Shown in pieces: positions 8,761 through 17,596 of a DNA stretch of 64,000 bases. The position numbers and the translations under genes are program-made. The stretch's first letter is position 1; each line of letters begins with the position of its first letter. Location of the stretch: positions 98,938-162,937 of the forward strand of contig NZ_VISR01000028.1 of the NCBI RefSeq assembly GCF_007827595.1, in the 5' to 3' direction. This DNA is from Streptomyces sp. BK340 (GTDB lineage Bacteria > Actinomycetota > Actinomycetes > Streptomycetales > Streptomycetaceae). The notes under the pieces are model-generated. The model was not told where the DNA came from. It was given only the letters and a program-made list of their open reading frames with translations, and searched no databases.

Positions 8761-8993
8761 CCAGGAGCTCCACTGCTGTGGGCGATGCACGCCACGTCGA
8801 TACGATCCGCGAGCTTCGCCAGCTCGATGGTCAACGCGGCGACCGTATCCTCGTCGAGCCCCTGCTCCCCGGCCTCGACAAGATGCAGCCACCGCCCACC
8901 GACGGTCCGCAACAACTTACTCACGTCGGCCGCGGCAACCTGCAGGGCACCGCGGTCGTCGACGATCAGAGGCAGAGTCACTTCGCGGTTCAC
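8757..8993 (-). CDS. small conserved hypothetical protein
   Basis: This is a likely 78-residue acidic protein starting at a GTG and reading VNREVTLPLIVDD, with helix-forming stretches (VSKLLRTVGGRWLHLVEAGE, TIELAKLADRID). I recognise no domain. The codon use is strongly coding. No strong ribosome site precedes the GTG, so the start could lie upstream, where the frame stays open into the end of the aldehyde dehydrogenase gene (to 9083). It lies 25 bases downstream of that gene on the same strand, suggesting co-transcription. Confidence 0.6.
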   Translation of the reverse strand: MNREVTLPLIVDDRGALQVAAADVSKLLRTVGGRWLHLVEAGEQGLDEDTVAALTIELAKLADRIDVACIAHSSGAPG

Positions 8994-9018
8994 AAACGGG
9001 ATGGTAGCCGCGCAGTCC

Positions 9019-10404
9019 TCACGCACCCTGCCAAACCGTGGTGATGTTGCAGAACTCCCGGATTCCGTGCCCGGACAGCTCACGCCCGTACCCGGACCTC
9101 TTCACACCGCCGAAGGGGAACGCCGGATGGGAGACGGTCATCCCGTTGACGTACACGCCACCCGCCTCCAGGTCCCGCGCGAACCGCTCCACCTCGTTCT
9201 CGTCCTGCGTCCACACGTTCGAACTCAGCCCGAAGAAGGAGTCGTTCGCGATCAGGATCGCCTCGTCCAGGTCGTCGGCCCGGTACAGCGTGGCGACCGG
9301 TCCGAACGCCTCCTCGCGGTGGATGCGCATCTCCCGGGTGATGCCCGCCAGGACGGTCGGCGGGTAGAACCAGCCCGGCCAGTTGGGGCGTTCCCCGCCG
9401 CACAGCACCCGGGCGCCGCTGCGCTTCGCGTCGTCGACCAGCTCCTCCAGGTCGACCCGGCCCTGCTCGGTGGCGAGCGGCCCGACCTCGGTGTCCTCCG
9501 CCAGCGGGTCACCGATCTTGAGCGCCTTCATGCCCGCGACGAACTTCTCGGCGAAGGTGTCGTACGCGTCGGTGTGCACGATGAACCGCTTCGCCGCGAT
9601 GCAGGACTGTCCGTTGTTCTGCACCCGCGCGGTCACGGCGACCTGCGCCGCCCGGTCGAGGTCGGCGGAGGGCATGACGACGAACGGGTCGCTGCCGCCC
9701 AGCTCCAGCACCGTCTTCTTGATCATCTCGCCGGAGGCGGCGGCGACGGCCCGCCCGGCCGGCTCGCTGCCCGTGAGCGTCGCGGCCTTCACCCGCTCGT
9801 CGCGCAGGACGCCGTCGACCGCTCCCGAGCCGACCAGCAGTGTCTGGAAGCAGCCCTCCTTGAAGCCCGCCCGGTGGAACAGGTCCTCCAGGTACAGGGC
9901 CGTCTGGGGGACGTTCGAAGCGTGCTTGAGCAGGCCCACGTTGCCCGCCATCAGCGCGGGTGCGGCGAAGCGGATGACCTGCCACAGGGGGAAGTTCCAC
10001 GGCATCACCGCGAGGACGGGCCCGAGCGGCCGGTAGCGCACCCGGACCCGCGAGGCGCCGGAGTCCCGCACGTCCGCCTCGGCCGGTTCCTCGTCGGCGA
10101 GCAGTCCCTCGGCGTGTTCGGCGTACCAGCGCATCGCCTTGGCGCACTTCGCGGCCTCCGCGCGGGCCTGCTTGACCGGCTTGCCCATCTCGGTGGTCAT
10201 GACCCGGCCGATCTCCTGCTGGTCCTCCTCCAGCAGGTCGGCGGCCTTGTTCAGCAGTCGGGCGCGTTCGGCGAACGTGGTCGTCCGGTACGTGCGGAAC
10301 GTCGCCTCGGCGAGCTGGAGCCGGCGTTCCAGCTCCTCCTCACCCATGGGCTCGTACGTCTTGAGCGTCTCGCCGTTCGCCGGGTTCACCGTCGCGATGG
10401 GCAT
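9019..10404 (-). CDS. NAD(P)-dependent aldehyde / succinate-semialdehyde dehydrogenase
   Basis: This 461-residue ALDH-superfamily enzyme oxidises an aldehyde to the acid; the closest family pattern is bacterial succinate-semialdehyde dehydrogenase. The catalytic cysteine is Cys268 (NNGQSCIAAKRF) and the general base is Glu234 (VLELGGSDP). The cofactor-binding PWNFPLWQV motif is at about 135-143. The start at 10404 gives the standard N-terminus MPIATVNPANGET behind a GGGAGG site; a long upstream extension to 10830 is the antisense shadow of the NUDIX gene. The exact substrate is uncertain. Confidence 0.88.
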   Translation of the reverse strand: MPIATVNPANGETLKTYEPMGEEELERRLQLAEATFRTYRTTTFAERARLLNKAADLLEEDQQEIGRVMTTEMGKPVKQARAEAAKCAKAMRWYAEHAEGLLADEEPAEADVRDSGASRVRVRYRPLGPVLAVMPWNFPLWQVIRFAAPALMAGNVGLLKHASNVPQTALYLEDLFHRAGFKEGCFQTLLVGSGAVDGVLRDERVKAATLTGSEPAGRAVAAASGEMIKKTVLELGGSDPFVVMPSADLDRAAQVAVTARVQNNGQSCIAAKRFIVHTDAYDTFAEKFVAGMKALKIGDPLAEDTEVGPLATEQGRVDLEELVDDAKRSGARVLCGGERPNWPGWFYPPTVLAGITREMRIHREEAFGPVATLYRADDLDEAILIANDSFFGLSSNVWTQDENEVERFARDLEAGGVYVNGMTVSHPAFPFGGVKRSGYGRELSGHGIREFCNITTVWQGA

Positions 10405-10478
10405 GGCTGACCTCCCTGGGAGCGGGCTTGCTTCGACCTTCGCGCGCGGCGGTGCCGACCGCAACGCGTAGGCCCCCC

Positions 10479-10952
10479 TCAGCCCGAGTGCTCCTCCAAG
10501 CGGTCGAGAAACGCGGCCTGAGCCGTGATGATCAGCGCCCGGGCCCGGTCCAGGCCGAACCACGCCACCCGGTCCAGCTCCGGGAACTCCTGCGTCCGCC
10601 CGGACCTCGGCGGCCACTCCATGGTGAAGGTGCCGGGGGTTATCGCCTCCGGGTCCAGGTCGGCCTCGATCGCCCACACGGTCACGATCTTGCCGTTGGC
10701 CTGCGCGACCTCGCCCAGCGGTACGGCCTGCCCGTCGGGCGGCGCCAGCCCCAGCTCCTCCCGGAACTCGCGCCGGGCCGCTTCCCAGGCGGGCTCGTCC
10801 GGCTCGTACTCGCCCTTGGGCACGGTCCACGCTCCCGCGTCCTTCTTCGCGAAGAAGGGACCGCCCATATGGCCGAGCAACACCTCCAGCCTGTCGTCGG
10901 TGTGCCGGAACAGCAGTAGTCCCGCGCTGCGCTTCGTCGTCCGCACCGTCAC
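10479..10952 (-). CDS. NUDIX hydrolase
   Basis: This 157-residue protein has a complete Nudix box at about residues 47-69: Gly47, then RREFREELGL. Family members hydrolyse nucleoside diphosphates linked to another group; the N-terminal TKRSAGLLLFR strand is typical of MutT/Ap4A-like members. The GTG start overlaps the stop of the upstream DNA ligase by 4 bases (GTGA), so the two are translationally coupled. Coupling to a ligase suggests a role in nucleotide sanitation or in processing adenylylated products, but that is inference. Confidence 0.88.
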   Translation of the reverse strand: MTVRTTKRSAGLLLFRHTDDRLEVLLGHMGGPFFAKKDAGAWTVPKGEYEPDEPAWEAARREFREELGLAPPDGQAVPLGEVAQANGKIVTVWAIEADLDPEAITPGTFTMEWPPRSGRTQEFPELDRVAWFGLDRARALIITAQAAFLDRLEEHSG

Positions 10953-12487
10953 GGCTTGACCTCCGGGTGGGCCGCCAGCAGGGCCTCCACCGTATCGGCC
11001 TGTGCCGCCCTCTTGTCCTCGCGGTATCGGACCACGCGGGCGAAGCGCAGGGTGACGCCGGCCGGGTAGCGGGAGGAGCGCTGCAGGCCGTCGTAGGCGA
11101 TCTCCACGACGAGTTCCGGGCGTACGGTGACCAACCGGCCGTCGTCCTCGACGGCCAGCTCCCGCAGCCGCTCGGTCTGCCAGGCGAGCATCGCGTCGGT
11201 CATGCCCTTGAAGGTCTTGCCGAGCATCGCGAAGGTGCCGTCCGGGTTGCGGGCGCCGAGGTGGAGGTTGGAGAGCCTGCCGGTGCGGCGGCCGTGGCCC
11301 CACTCGGCGGCCAGGACGACCAGGTCGAGCGTGTGCACGGGCTTGACCTTCAGCCAGGACGCACCGCGCCGGCCCGCGCTGTAGGGGGCGTCCAGCGCCT
11401 TCACGACCACGCCCTCGTGGCCGCGGGCGAGGGTGTCGGCGAGGAAGCGTTCCGCGTCGGGAACGTGCTGCGGCCCCGACGCCACGGTCCGGCGGACCCG
11501 CAGCGGCGCGGGCACCAGATCGGCCAGGAGCGCGTGCCGTTCGGAGCACGGGAGGTCGAGGACGTCCTGGCCGTCGACCAGCAGCACGTCGAAGAAGACG
11601 GGGCAGACCGGCACCTCCGCGGCGGCCTTCGCCACGTCGGTCCGGGAGCCCACCCGGCCCGCGGTCTCCTGGAAGGAGCGGGGCCGGCCGTCCGCGCCGA
11701 AGGAGATCACCTCGCCGTCGAGGATGAACCGGTCGCTCGCCAACCCCAGGGCCGCCCGGGTCACTTCGGGCAGCCGGTCGGTGATGTCGTCCAGCGTCCG
11801 GGTGTGGATCCGGACCGCGCTGCCCTCCCGGTGGACCTGGACCCGGATGCCGTCCAGCTTCTCCTCCACCGCGCACGAGCCCAGCTTCTCGACCGCCTCG
11901 GCCACCGAGGAGGCGCTCTGCGCCAGCATCGGCAGCACCGGGCGGCCGACCGTGAGCCGGAACCGGTCCAGCGTCCCGGGCCCCTGTGCCAGCAGGGCCT
12001 GTGCCACCGTCTGCAGCGACCCGGCGAGCATCACCGCGCGCCGGACGTCCGCCGGATCCGCGCCGGTCGCCTGCGCCAGACCCTCCACGGCGACCGCGTC
12101 CAGCGCGCCCTGCCGCACCTCACCGGTGAGCAGGCCGCGCAGGAAGTGCTGCTCCGCCCCGGTGGCCGCGCCCATCAGCTCGCCGACGATGCGGGCCCGC
12201 TCCGCCTGGGAGCCGGCCCCGGACACCTTGCCCAGCCCGCCGAGCCGGGCGTCGACCTCCCGCACGGTCAGCGAGGGCTCGGCGGCCGGCGGGACCGGTC
12301 GGCTCAGCACCTTCCAGCCGACGCCGAGCCGCCCCTGCGGCAGCCGTCCGGCCAGGTAGGGGATGACGATCGGCACGTCGTCCGCCTCCGCTTCCCGGAA
12401 CAGTTCCGCGAGCAGCGCGGTCTTACGGGACCGGGCGGCCGTCGCGGCGACCTCCCGGGACACCTCGGCGAGCCGGGACAGCAGCAT
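10949..12487 (-). CDS. ATP-dependent DNA ligase (LigB type)
   Basis: This 512-residue enzyme seals nicks using ATP. The adenylated lysine is Lys210 in motif I (EKLDGIRVQV). Motif III (ILDGEVISF), motif IV (FFDVLLVDGQDVL), motif V (GVVVKALDAPY, then WLKVKP) and a C-terminal OB-fold domain follow. The N-terminal roughly 190 residues form the DNA-binding domain of the LigB or archaeal/eukaryotic-like class, distinct from the NHEJ-associated LigD and LigC. Actinobacteria use an NAD-dependent ligase for replication, so this is a secondary ligase. It is coupled to the NUDIX gene. Confidence 0.92.
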   Translation of the reverse strand: MLLSRLAEVSREVAATAARSRKTALLAELFREAEADDVPIVIPYLAGRLPQGRLGVGWKVLSRPVPPAAEPSLTVREVDARLGGLGKVSGAGSQAERARIVGELMGAATGAEQHFLRGLLTGEVRQGALDAVAVEGLAQATGADPADVRRAVMLAGSLQTVAQALLAQGPGTLDRFRLTVGRPVLPMLAQSASSVAEAVEKLGSCAVEEKLDGIRVQVHREGSAVRIHTRTLDDITDRLPEVTRAALGLASDRFILDGEVISFGADGRPRSFQETAGRVGSRTDVAKAAAEVPVCPVFFDVLLVDGQDVLDLPCSERHALLADLVPAPLRVRRTVASGPQHVPDAERFLADTLARGHEGVVVKALDAPYSAGRRGASWLKVKPVHTLDLVVLAAEWGHGRRTGRLSNLHLGARNPDGTFAMLGKTFKGMTDAMLAWQTERLRELAVEDDGRLVTVRPELVVEIAYDGLQRSSRYPAGVTLRFARVVRYREDKRAAQADTVEALLAAHPEVKP

Positions 12488-12517
12488 GCAGTCATGGTTG
12501 CACCGCGGGTGCGGTCT

Positions 12518-13447
12518 CTACACCCGCACGGCCGCGTCGAGATCCGCGAAGAGCAGCTCGCCGTTGATCGCCGCCCCGGCCCGGTAGCCACGGCTCGCCG
12601 CGTTCACCACCTGCTCGGCGAAGCCGCCGGCGTTGCCCGCCGCCCACAGGCCCGGCACGGTCGTCAGGCCCCGCTCGTCGAGCACCGGGAAGCTGCCGAA
12701 GGGAGTCTCGCGCAGTTCCGCGCCCAGCCGCACGAGCAGGGCGTTCTGCGGAACGGCACGCGGCGCGACATACAGCACCTCGCGGTCGTGGACCATGCCG
12801 TCCGCGAGCCGTACTCCGGTGAGTCGGTCCTCCTCGGCGAGCACCTCCGCGACCGGACCGGGTACGACGGTGACCCCGGCGGCGGCCAGCCTGCGCCGGT
12901 CCTCGTCCGCCAGCTCCGTCTCGCGCACCTCGTGCAGGAAGAACCGCACGTCCTTCGACCACTGCGTCACCATCAGCGCCTGGTGCACGCTCGTCGGGCT
13001 GCTCGCGAGCACGCCGGTCGCCCGGTCGCGGGCCTCCCAGCCGTGGCAGTACGGGCAGTGGATCACGTCCCGGCCGAACCGCTCGGCGAGCCCCGGGACC
13101 GGCGGCAGCTCGTCCTTCAGGCCGGTGGCGACCACCAGCTGCCGCGCCCGTACGGTCCGGCCGCTCGCGAGCACCACGGTGAAGTCCTCGGCCCTGGTCG
13201 CGTCCACGGCCCGGTCCCGGACCAGCTCCACGCCGTACCGCGCGATCTCCTCGCGCCCCACGGCCAGGAACTCGGCGGGCGGCATGCCGTCCCGGGAGAG
13301 ATAGCCCTGCAGGTGCGCGGACGGCTCGTTGCGCGGCTCGCCCGCGTCGACCACCAGCGTGCGCCGCCGGGCCCGGCCCAGCACCAGCGCGGCGGACAGG
13401 CCGGCCGGGCCGCCCCCGACCACCACCACTTCGTACGTCTCGGTCAC
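12518..13447 (-). CDS. thioredoxin-reductase-like NAD(P)/FAD oxidoreductase
   Basis: This 309-residue flavoprotein has the FAD loop VVVVGGGPAGLSAALVLG (7-24), the redox-active pair Cys131/Cys134 in CPYCHGWE, and a C-terminal FAD motif (GLWAAGNAGG). It matches the low-molecular-weight thioredoxin reductase fold, but CPYC with a following HGWE is typical of the TrxR-like group associated with regulators rather than TrxB itself. The GTG at 13447 was chosen because a GGAGG lies 8 bases upstream. It is divergent from an XRE-cupin regulator, the usual partner arrangement in Streptomyces, so it is likely under its control. Confidence 0.85.
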   Translation of the reverse strand: MTETYEVVVVGGGPAGLSAALVLGRARRRTLVVDAGEPRNEPSAHLQGYLSRDGMPPAEFLAVGREEIARYGVELVRDRAVDATRAEDFTVVLASGRTVRARQLVVATGLKDELPPVPGLAERFGRDVIHCPYCHGWEARDRATGVLASSPTSVHQALMVTQWSKDVRFFLHEVRETELADEDRRRLAAAGVTVVPGPVAEVLAEEDRLTGVRLADGMVHDREVLYVAPRAVPQNALLVRLGAELRETPFGSFPVLDERGLTTVPGLWAAGNAGGFAEQVVNAASRGYRAGAAINGELLFADLDAAVRV

Positions 13448-13490
13448 GGTGACCACCTCCGCGTCCGACGGTCGCCCACCCGCTGCCGCA

Positions 13491-13526
13491 TTGACAAACT
13501 TCTTTGCCGAATCTGCAATACGGGCA
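13491..13526 (+). promoter_or_regulatory. promoter of the XRE-cupin gene, probably leaderless
   Basis: A perfect -35 TTGACA (13491-13496) is followed after exactly 17 bases by TGCAAT (13514-13519). Seven bases past the -10 box is the A of the ATG at 13526, so the start of transcription and of translation should coincide. No ribosome site precedes the ATG. TTGC (13504-13507) and GCAA (13515-13518) form a dyad over the -10 region that may be an operator. Confidence 0.65.
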
Positions 13527-14107
13527 TGAGTACCGAGAACACCGACGACGTCCTGGCGGGCGTGGGCCCGAGGCTCCGGCGGATCCGCAAGGAACGGGAG
13601 GTGACCCTGGCGGCGCTGTCCGAGGCGACCGGCATCTCCGTCAGCACCCTGTCCCGGCTGGAGTCCGGTCTGCGCAAACCGAGCCTGGAGCTGCTGCTGC
13701 CCATCGCCCAGGCCCATCAGGTGCCGCTGGACGAGCTGGTCGGCGCCCCGCCGGTCGGCGACCCCCGGGTGCGTGCGAAGCCCCTGGAGCGGCACGGCCG
13801 TACCTTCTGGCCGCTGACCCGCCAGCCCGGCGGCCTCCAGGCCTTCAAGGTCCGCGAACCCGAGCGCAGGCAGGAGCCGGAGCCGCGCACCCACGAGGGC
13901 TACGAGTGGCTGTACGTGCTCTCGGGCAGGCTCCGGCTGGTGCTCGGGGAGCACGACGTGGTGCTGTCGGCGGGGGAGGCGGCGGAGTTCGACACGCGGG
14001 TACCGCACTGGTTCGGGTCGACGGGAGAAGGGCCGGTGGAGTTCCTCAGCCTGTTCGGTCCGCAGGGGGAGCGGATGCACGTACGGGCGAGGCCGGCGCG
14101 CAAGTGA
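13526..14107 (+). CDS. XRE-family regulator with C-terminal cupin
   Basis: This 193-residue regulator has a Cro/C1-type helix-turn-helix at about residues 14-68 (TLAALSEATGISVSTLSRLESG) and a small-molecule-binding cupin domain at about 110-185 (EGYEWLYVLSGRLRLVLGEHDVVL, then PHWFGS). This HipB/PuuR-like architecture usually senses a metabolite or acts in redox and detoxification responses. It is divergent from the TrxR-like flavoprotein gene, the likely target. A leaderless promoter sits immediately upstream. Confidence 0.88.
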   Translation: MSTENTDDVLAGVGPRLRRIRKEREVTLAALSEATGISVSTLSRLESGLRKPSLELLLPIAQAHQVPLDELVGAPPVGDPRVRAKPLERHGRTFWPLTRQPGGLQAFKVREPERRQEPEPRTHEGYEWLYVLSGRLRLVLGEHDVVLSAGEAAEFDTRVPHWFGSTGEGPVEFLSLFGPQGERMHVRARPARK

Positions 14108-14133
14108 CGTGCCCGGCCTGTTTCCCGAATGGC

Positions 14134-14145
14134 AAGCGACCGCTT
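14134..14145. promoter_or_regulatory. palindromic operator-like site before the quinone oxidoreductase operon
   Basis: AAGCGACCGCTT is a perfect 5-base inverted repeat around AC, followed by a TAGTAT at 14145-14150 that could serve as a -10 box. It lies 49 bases upstream of the first gene of a three-gene acyl-CoA operon. AAGCG/CGCTT-type palindromes are common targets of TetR regulators of fatty-acid genes in actinobacteria. No regulator gene is adjacent, so any protein would act from elsewhere. Confidence 0.4.
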
Positions 14146-14194
14146 AGTATGCGATCGGACCCGGTCAGACGAAGCAGTCCCGTGGAGGCCCCGC

Positions 14195-15166
14195 ATGCAG
14201 GCATGGCAAGTGCACGAGAACGGTGAGCCGAGCGAGGTGATGCGCCTGACGGAGGTGGAGCGGCCCACGCCCGGCGAGGGCCAGGTGCTGCTGCGCGTGC
14301 GCGCCGCCAACATCAACTTCCCGGACGCCCTGATGTGCCGGGGGCAGTACCAGATACGGCCGCCGATGCCCTTCACACCCGGTGTGGAGATCTGCGCCGA
14401 GACCGAGGACGGCCGCCGGGTGATCGCCAACCCCGCGCTGCCGTACGGCGGCTTCGCCGAGTACGCGCTCGCCGACGCCCGCGCCCTGCTGCCCGCCCCC
14501 GAATCCCTGGACGACGCCGAGGCCGCCGCGCTGCACATCGGCTACCAGACGGGCTGGTTCGGCCTGCACCGCCGCGCCCGCCTGGAAGCGGGGGAGACCC
14601 TGCTCGTGCACGCCGCCGCCGGCGGGGTCGGCAGCGCGGCCGTACAGCTCGGCAAGGCGGCCGGAGCCACCGTGATCGGCGTGGTGGGTGGTGCCGACAA
14701 GGCCGCCGTCGCCCGGGAGCTGGGCTGTGACGTGGTCGTCGACCGCCGCACCGAGGACGTGGTCGCCGCCGTGAAGGAGGCCACCGGCGGCCGGGGCGCC
14801 GACGTGATCTACGACCCCGTCGGCGGCGCGGCCTACGCCCAGTCCGCCAAGGTCGTCGCCTTCGAGGGCCGGATCGTCGTGGTCGGCTTCGCCAGCGGCA
14901 CCATCCCGAGCCCCGCGCTCAACCACGCGCTGGTGAAGAACTACTCGATCCTCGGCCTCCACTGGGGCCTGTACAACACCAAGAACCCGAAGCTGGTCCT
15001 GCACTGTCACGAGCAGCTCACCGAGCTGGCCGCACGGGGCGCGATCAAGCCGCTGGTGAGCGAGCGGGTACCGCTCGCCGACGCCGCCGCGGCCGTGCAG
15101 CGGGTCGCCGACGGGGTGACCACCGGCCGGGTGGCCGTGGTCATGGACAAGGGAGCCGCCGCGTGA
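14195..15166 (+). CDS. zinc-independent NADPH:quinone oxidoreductase (MDR family)
   Basis: This 323-residue medium-chain dehydrogenase/reductase has an N-terminal GroES-like domain and an NADPH Rossmann fold with AAAGGVGSAAVQLGKAAG (about 143-160). No zinc-ligand set is evident, which places it in the quinone-oxidoreductase/enoyl-reductase branch. The ATG at 14195 follows GGAGG (14184-14188); the longer upstream frame lacks a site. Its stop overlaps the GTG of the next gene (GTGA), forming an operon with two acyl-CoA dehydrogenases, so an acyl-CoA or enoyl substrate is possible. Confidence 0.87.
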   Translation: MQAWQVHENGEPSEVMRLTEVERPTPGEGQVLLRVRAANINFPDALMCRGQYQIRPPMPFTPGVEICAETEDGRRVIANPALPYGGFAEYALADARALLPAPESLDDAEAAALHIGYQTGWFGLHRRARLEAGETLLVHAAAGGVGSAAVQLGKAAGATVIGVVGGADKAAVARELGCDVVVDRRTEDVVAAVKEATGGRGADVIYDPVGGAAYAQSAKVVAFEGRIVVVGFASGTIPSPALNHALVKNYSILGLHWGLYNTKNPKLVLHCHEQLTELAARGAIKPLVSERVPLADAAAAVQRVADGVTTGRVAVVMDKGAAA

Positions 15167-16344
15167 TCGACGCCGAAGAACTGCGCCGCCGTACACAGGA
15201 GTTGCTGGCCGCGCATCCGCCCGCTGCCACCGACCGCCTCGACTTCCTCAAGGCCCGCTTCGACGCGGGGCTGGCCTGGGTGCACTACCCGGGGGGCCTC
15301 GGCGGACTCGGTGTCCCGCGCTCCCTGCAGGTCGTCGTGGACGCCGAGCTGGAGGCGGCCGGCGCTCCCGACAACGACTCGCGCCGCAACGGCATCGGGC
15401 TCGGCATGGCCGCCCCGACGATCCTCAAGTACGGCACCGAGGAGCAGAAGCAGCGCTATCTGCGACCGCTGTGGATCGGCGAGGAGGTGTGGTGCCAGCT
15501 GTTCAGCGAGCCCGGCGCCGGCTCCGACCTCGCCGCGCTCGGCACCCGGGCCGTGCGGGAGGGCGACGAGTGGGTGGTCAACGGGCAGAAGGTGTGGACG
15601 TCCGGCGCGCACAACTCCCGCTGGGCCATCCTCATCGCCCGCACCGACCCGGACGTGCCCAAGCACGCGGGCATCACCTACTTCATCTGCGACATGACCG
15701 ACCCGGGCGTCGACGTGCGGCCGCTGCGCCAGATCACCGGCGAGGCCGAGTTCAACGAGGTCTTCCTCACCGACGTCCGCATCCCCGACTCCCGGCGCCT
15801 CGGCGCGGTCGGCGACGGCTGGCGGGTCGCCCAGACCACGCTCAACAACGAGCGCGTCGCCATCGGCGGCATGCGCCTGCCCCGCGAGGGCGGCATGATC
15901 GGCCCGGTCTCCAGGACCTGGCGGGAACGCCCGGGACTGCGCACCCACGACCTGCACCAGCGGCTGCTGAAGCTCTGGGTCGACTCCGAGGTCGCCCGGT
16001 TCACCGCCGAGCGGCTGCGCCAGCAGCTCGTCGCGGGCCAGCCCGGCCCCGAGGGCGCCGGCATGAAGCTCGCCTTCGCCCGCCTCAACCAGGAGATCAG
16101 CGGTCTGGAGGTCGAACTCCGGGGCGAGGAGGGGCTCCTCTACGACGACTGGACGATGAGGCGCCCCGAACTGGTGGACTTCGTCGGCCGCGACGCCGGC
16201 TACCGCTACCTGCGTTCCAAGGGCAACAGCATCGAGGGCGGGACCAGCGAGGTCCTGCTGAACATCGTCGCCGAGCGCGTCCTGGGCCTGCCCGCCGAGC
16301 CGCGCACCGACAAGGACGTCGCATGGAAGGACCTGGCCCGATGA
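15163..16344 (+). CDS. acyl-CoA dehydrogenase, first of a coupled pair
   Basis: This 393-residue member carries the FAD/acyl motif QLFSEPGAGSDLAALGTRA (about 111-129) and a C-terminal NSIEGGTSEVLLNIVAERVLG segment containing the catalytic-position glutamate. Translation is coupled at both ends (GTGA with the upstream gene, ATGA with the downstream one). In actinobacteria such adjacent dissimilar dehydrogenases form alpha2beta2 complexes (for example FadE28-FadE29 in Mycobacterium) for branched or steroid-type acyl-CoA; this is inferred here from pairing only. Confidence 0.88.
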   Translation: MIDAEELRRRTQELLAAHPPAATDRLDFLKARFDAGLAWVHYPGGLGGLGVPRSLQVVVDAELEAAGAPDNDSRRNGIGLGMAAPTILKYGTEEQKQRYLRPLWIGEEVWCQLFSEPGAGSDLAALGTRAVREGDEWVVNGQKVWTSGAHNSRWAILIARTDPDVPKHAGITYFICDMTDPGVDVRPLRQITGEAEFNEVFLTDVRIPDSRRLGAVGDGWRVAQTTLNNERVAIGGMRLPREGGMIGPVSRTWRERPGLRTHDLHQRLLKLWVDSEVARFTAERLRQQLVAGQPGPEGAGMKLAFARLNQEISGLEVELRGEEGLLYDDWTMRRPELVDFVGRDAGYRYLRSKGNSIEGGTSEVLLNIVAERVLGLPAEPRTDKDVAWKDLAR

Positions 16345-17423
16345 GCACACAGCCGGATCTGCTCTACTCCGAGGAGCAGGAGGCGCTGCGCGCCGCGGTC
16401 CGCGACCTGCTCACGGACCACTGCGACGCGGCCGGCGTGATCGCCCGCACCGAGTCGGACGCCCCGCACGACCTCGCCCTGTGGAAGTCCCTCGCCGACG
16501 GCATGGGCCTCGCCGGGCTGCTCGTGCCCGAGGCACAGGGCGGCCAGGGCGCCACCCACCGTGAAGTGGCCGTCGTCCTGGAGGAGCTGGGCCGGGCGGT
16601 CGCGCCCGTCCCGTACCTCACCAGCGCGGTGGTGGCCACCGAGGCCCTGCTGGCCTGCGCGGACGAGGAGCTGCTGGGCCGCCTGGCCTCCGGGCGCGCC
16701 ATCGGCGCCCTCGCGGTCGGGCTGCACTCGGCCGCCGGCGCCGCCGTCAGGACCGTACGGCTGGAGAACGGCACCCTGCACGGGGAGCTGACGGGCATCG
16801 CGGACGCGGCCGCCGCCGACGTCCTGCTCGTCCCGGCCGACGACGGCGGGCTGTACGCGGTCTCCTCCGACGCCGTGACCGTCACCCCGCAGACCTCCCT
16901 GGATCTGACCCGCCCGCTCGCCACCGTCACCCTCGACGGCGCGCCCGGCCGCCGTATCGGCGACGCGGAACCCGCCGTACGACGGGCCCTGCGCAGCGCC
17001 GCCGGACTGCTCGCCTCCGAGCAACTCGGCGTCGCCGACTGGGCGCTGACCGAGACCGTCCGGTACCTGAAGGAGCGCAAGCAGTTCAACCGGCCGGTCG
17101 GCGGCTTCCAGGCGCTCAAGCACCGGCTCGCCCAGCTGTGGCTGGAGGTCGTCAACCTCCGGGCCGCCGCCCGCGCCGCCGCCGACGCGCTCTCCTCCGG
17201 CGACGACGCCGACGTCACGGTCGCCGTCGCCCAGGCGTACGCGGCGCCCGTCGCCGTCCACGCGGCCGAGGAGGCGGTGCAGCTCCACGCCGGTATCGGC
17301 ATGACCTGGGAACATCCGATCCACCTGTACCTGAAGCGGGCCAAGGCGGACTCGATCGCCTACGGCACCGCGGGCGCCCACCGGGAGGCCCTGGCCGAAC
17401 TGGTCGACCTCCGGGCGCCCTGA
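16341..17423 (+). CDS. acyl-CoA dehydrogenase, second of a coupled pair
   Basis: This 360-residue member has the general fold, including RKQFNRPVGGFQALKHRLAQ-like and AGIGMTWEHPIHLYLKRAK segments. The middle domain is short and the canonical SEPxAGSD flavin motif is not evident, and no EGT-type C-terminal catalytic glutamate is seen. That is typical of the partner subunit in heteromeric acyl-CoA dehydrogenases, so it probably works with the preceding gene product. It starts in an ATGA overlap with that gene and ends just before a strong terminator. Confidence 0.83.
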   Translation: MSTQPDLLYSEEQEALRAAVRDLLTDHCDAAGVIARTESDAPHDLALWKSLADGMGLAGLLVPEAQGGQGATHREVAVVLEELGRAVAPVPYLTSAVVATEALLACADEELLGRLASGRAIGALAVGLHSAAGAAVRTVRLENGTLHGELTGIADAAAADVLLVPADDGGLYAVSSDAVTVTPQTSLDLTRPLATVTLDGAPGRRIGDAEPAVRRALRSAAGLLASEQLGVADWALTETVRYLKERKQFNRPVGGFQALKHRLAQLWLEVVNLRAAARAAADALSSGDDADVTVAVAQAYAAPVAVHAAEEAVQLHAGIGMTWEHPIHLYLKRAKADSIAYGTAGAHREALAELVDLRAP

Positions 17424-17436
17424 CCCACGGCGCGTG

Positions 17437-17464
17437 AAGCCTGCCCCACCTGGGGCGGGCTTCT
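17437..17464 (+). terminator. rho-independent-type terminator after the acyl-CoA operon
   Basis: AAGCCTGCCCC (17437-17447) and GGGGCGGGCTT (17452-17462) form a perfect 11-bp stem with a 4-base loop, followed by CTTC. It starts 14 bases after the stop of the second dehydrogenase. Confidence 0.85.
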
Positions 17465-17596
17465 TCGGGCGCACCCCCACCGCCAAGTGAACAGAGGGCA
17501 GCGGTCCGGCCAACTCAGCGCAGGACAGGGCCATTTGAGCGGAGTGCGCACGCATACTCTCCCCGGTCCCCTCCGGCCCCTCAAGGGAGGCAGCGC

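Noticed and set aside
10967..13500. Start of a 1046-residue frame ending in the XRE-cupin protein
   Set aside because: Only the last 193 residues are real; the rest is antisense to ligase and flavoprotein genes, and a promoter lies just before the true ATG.
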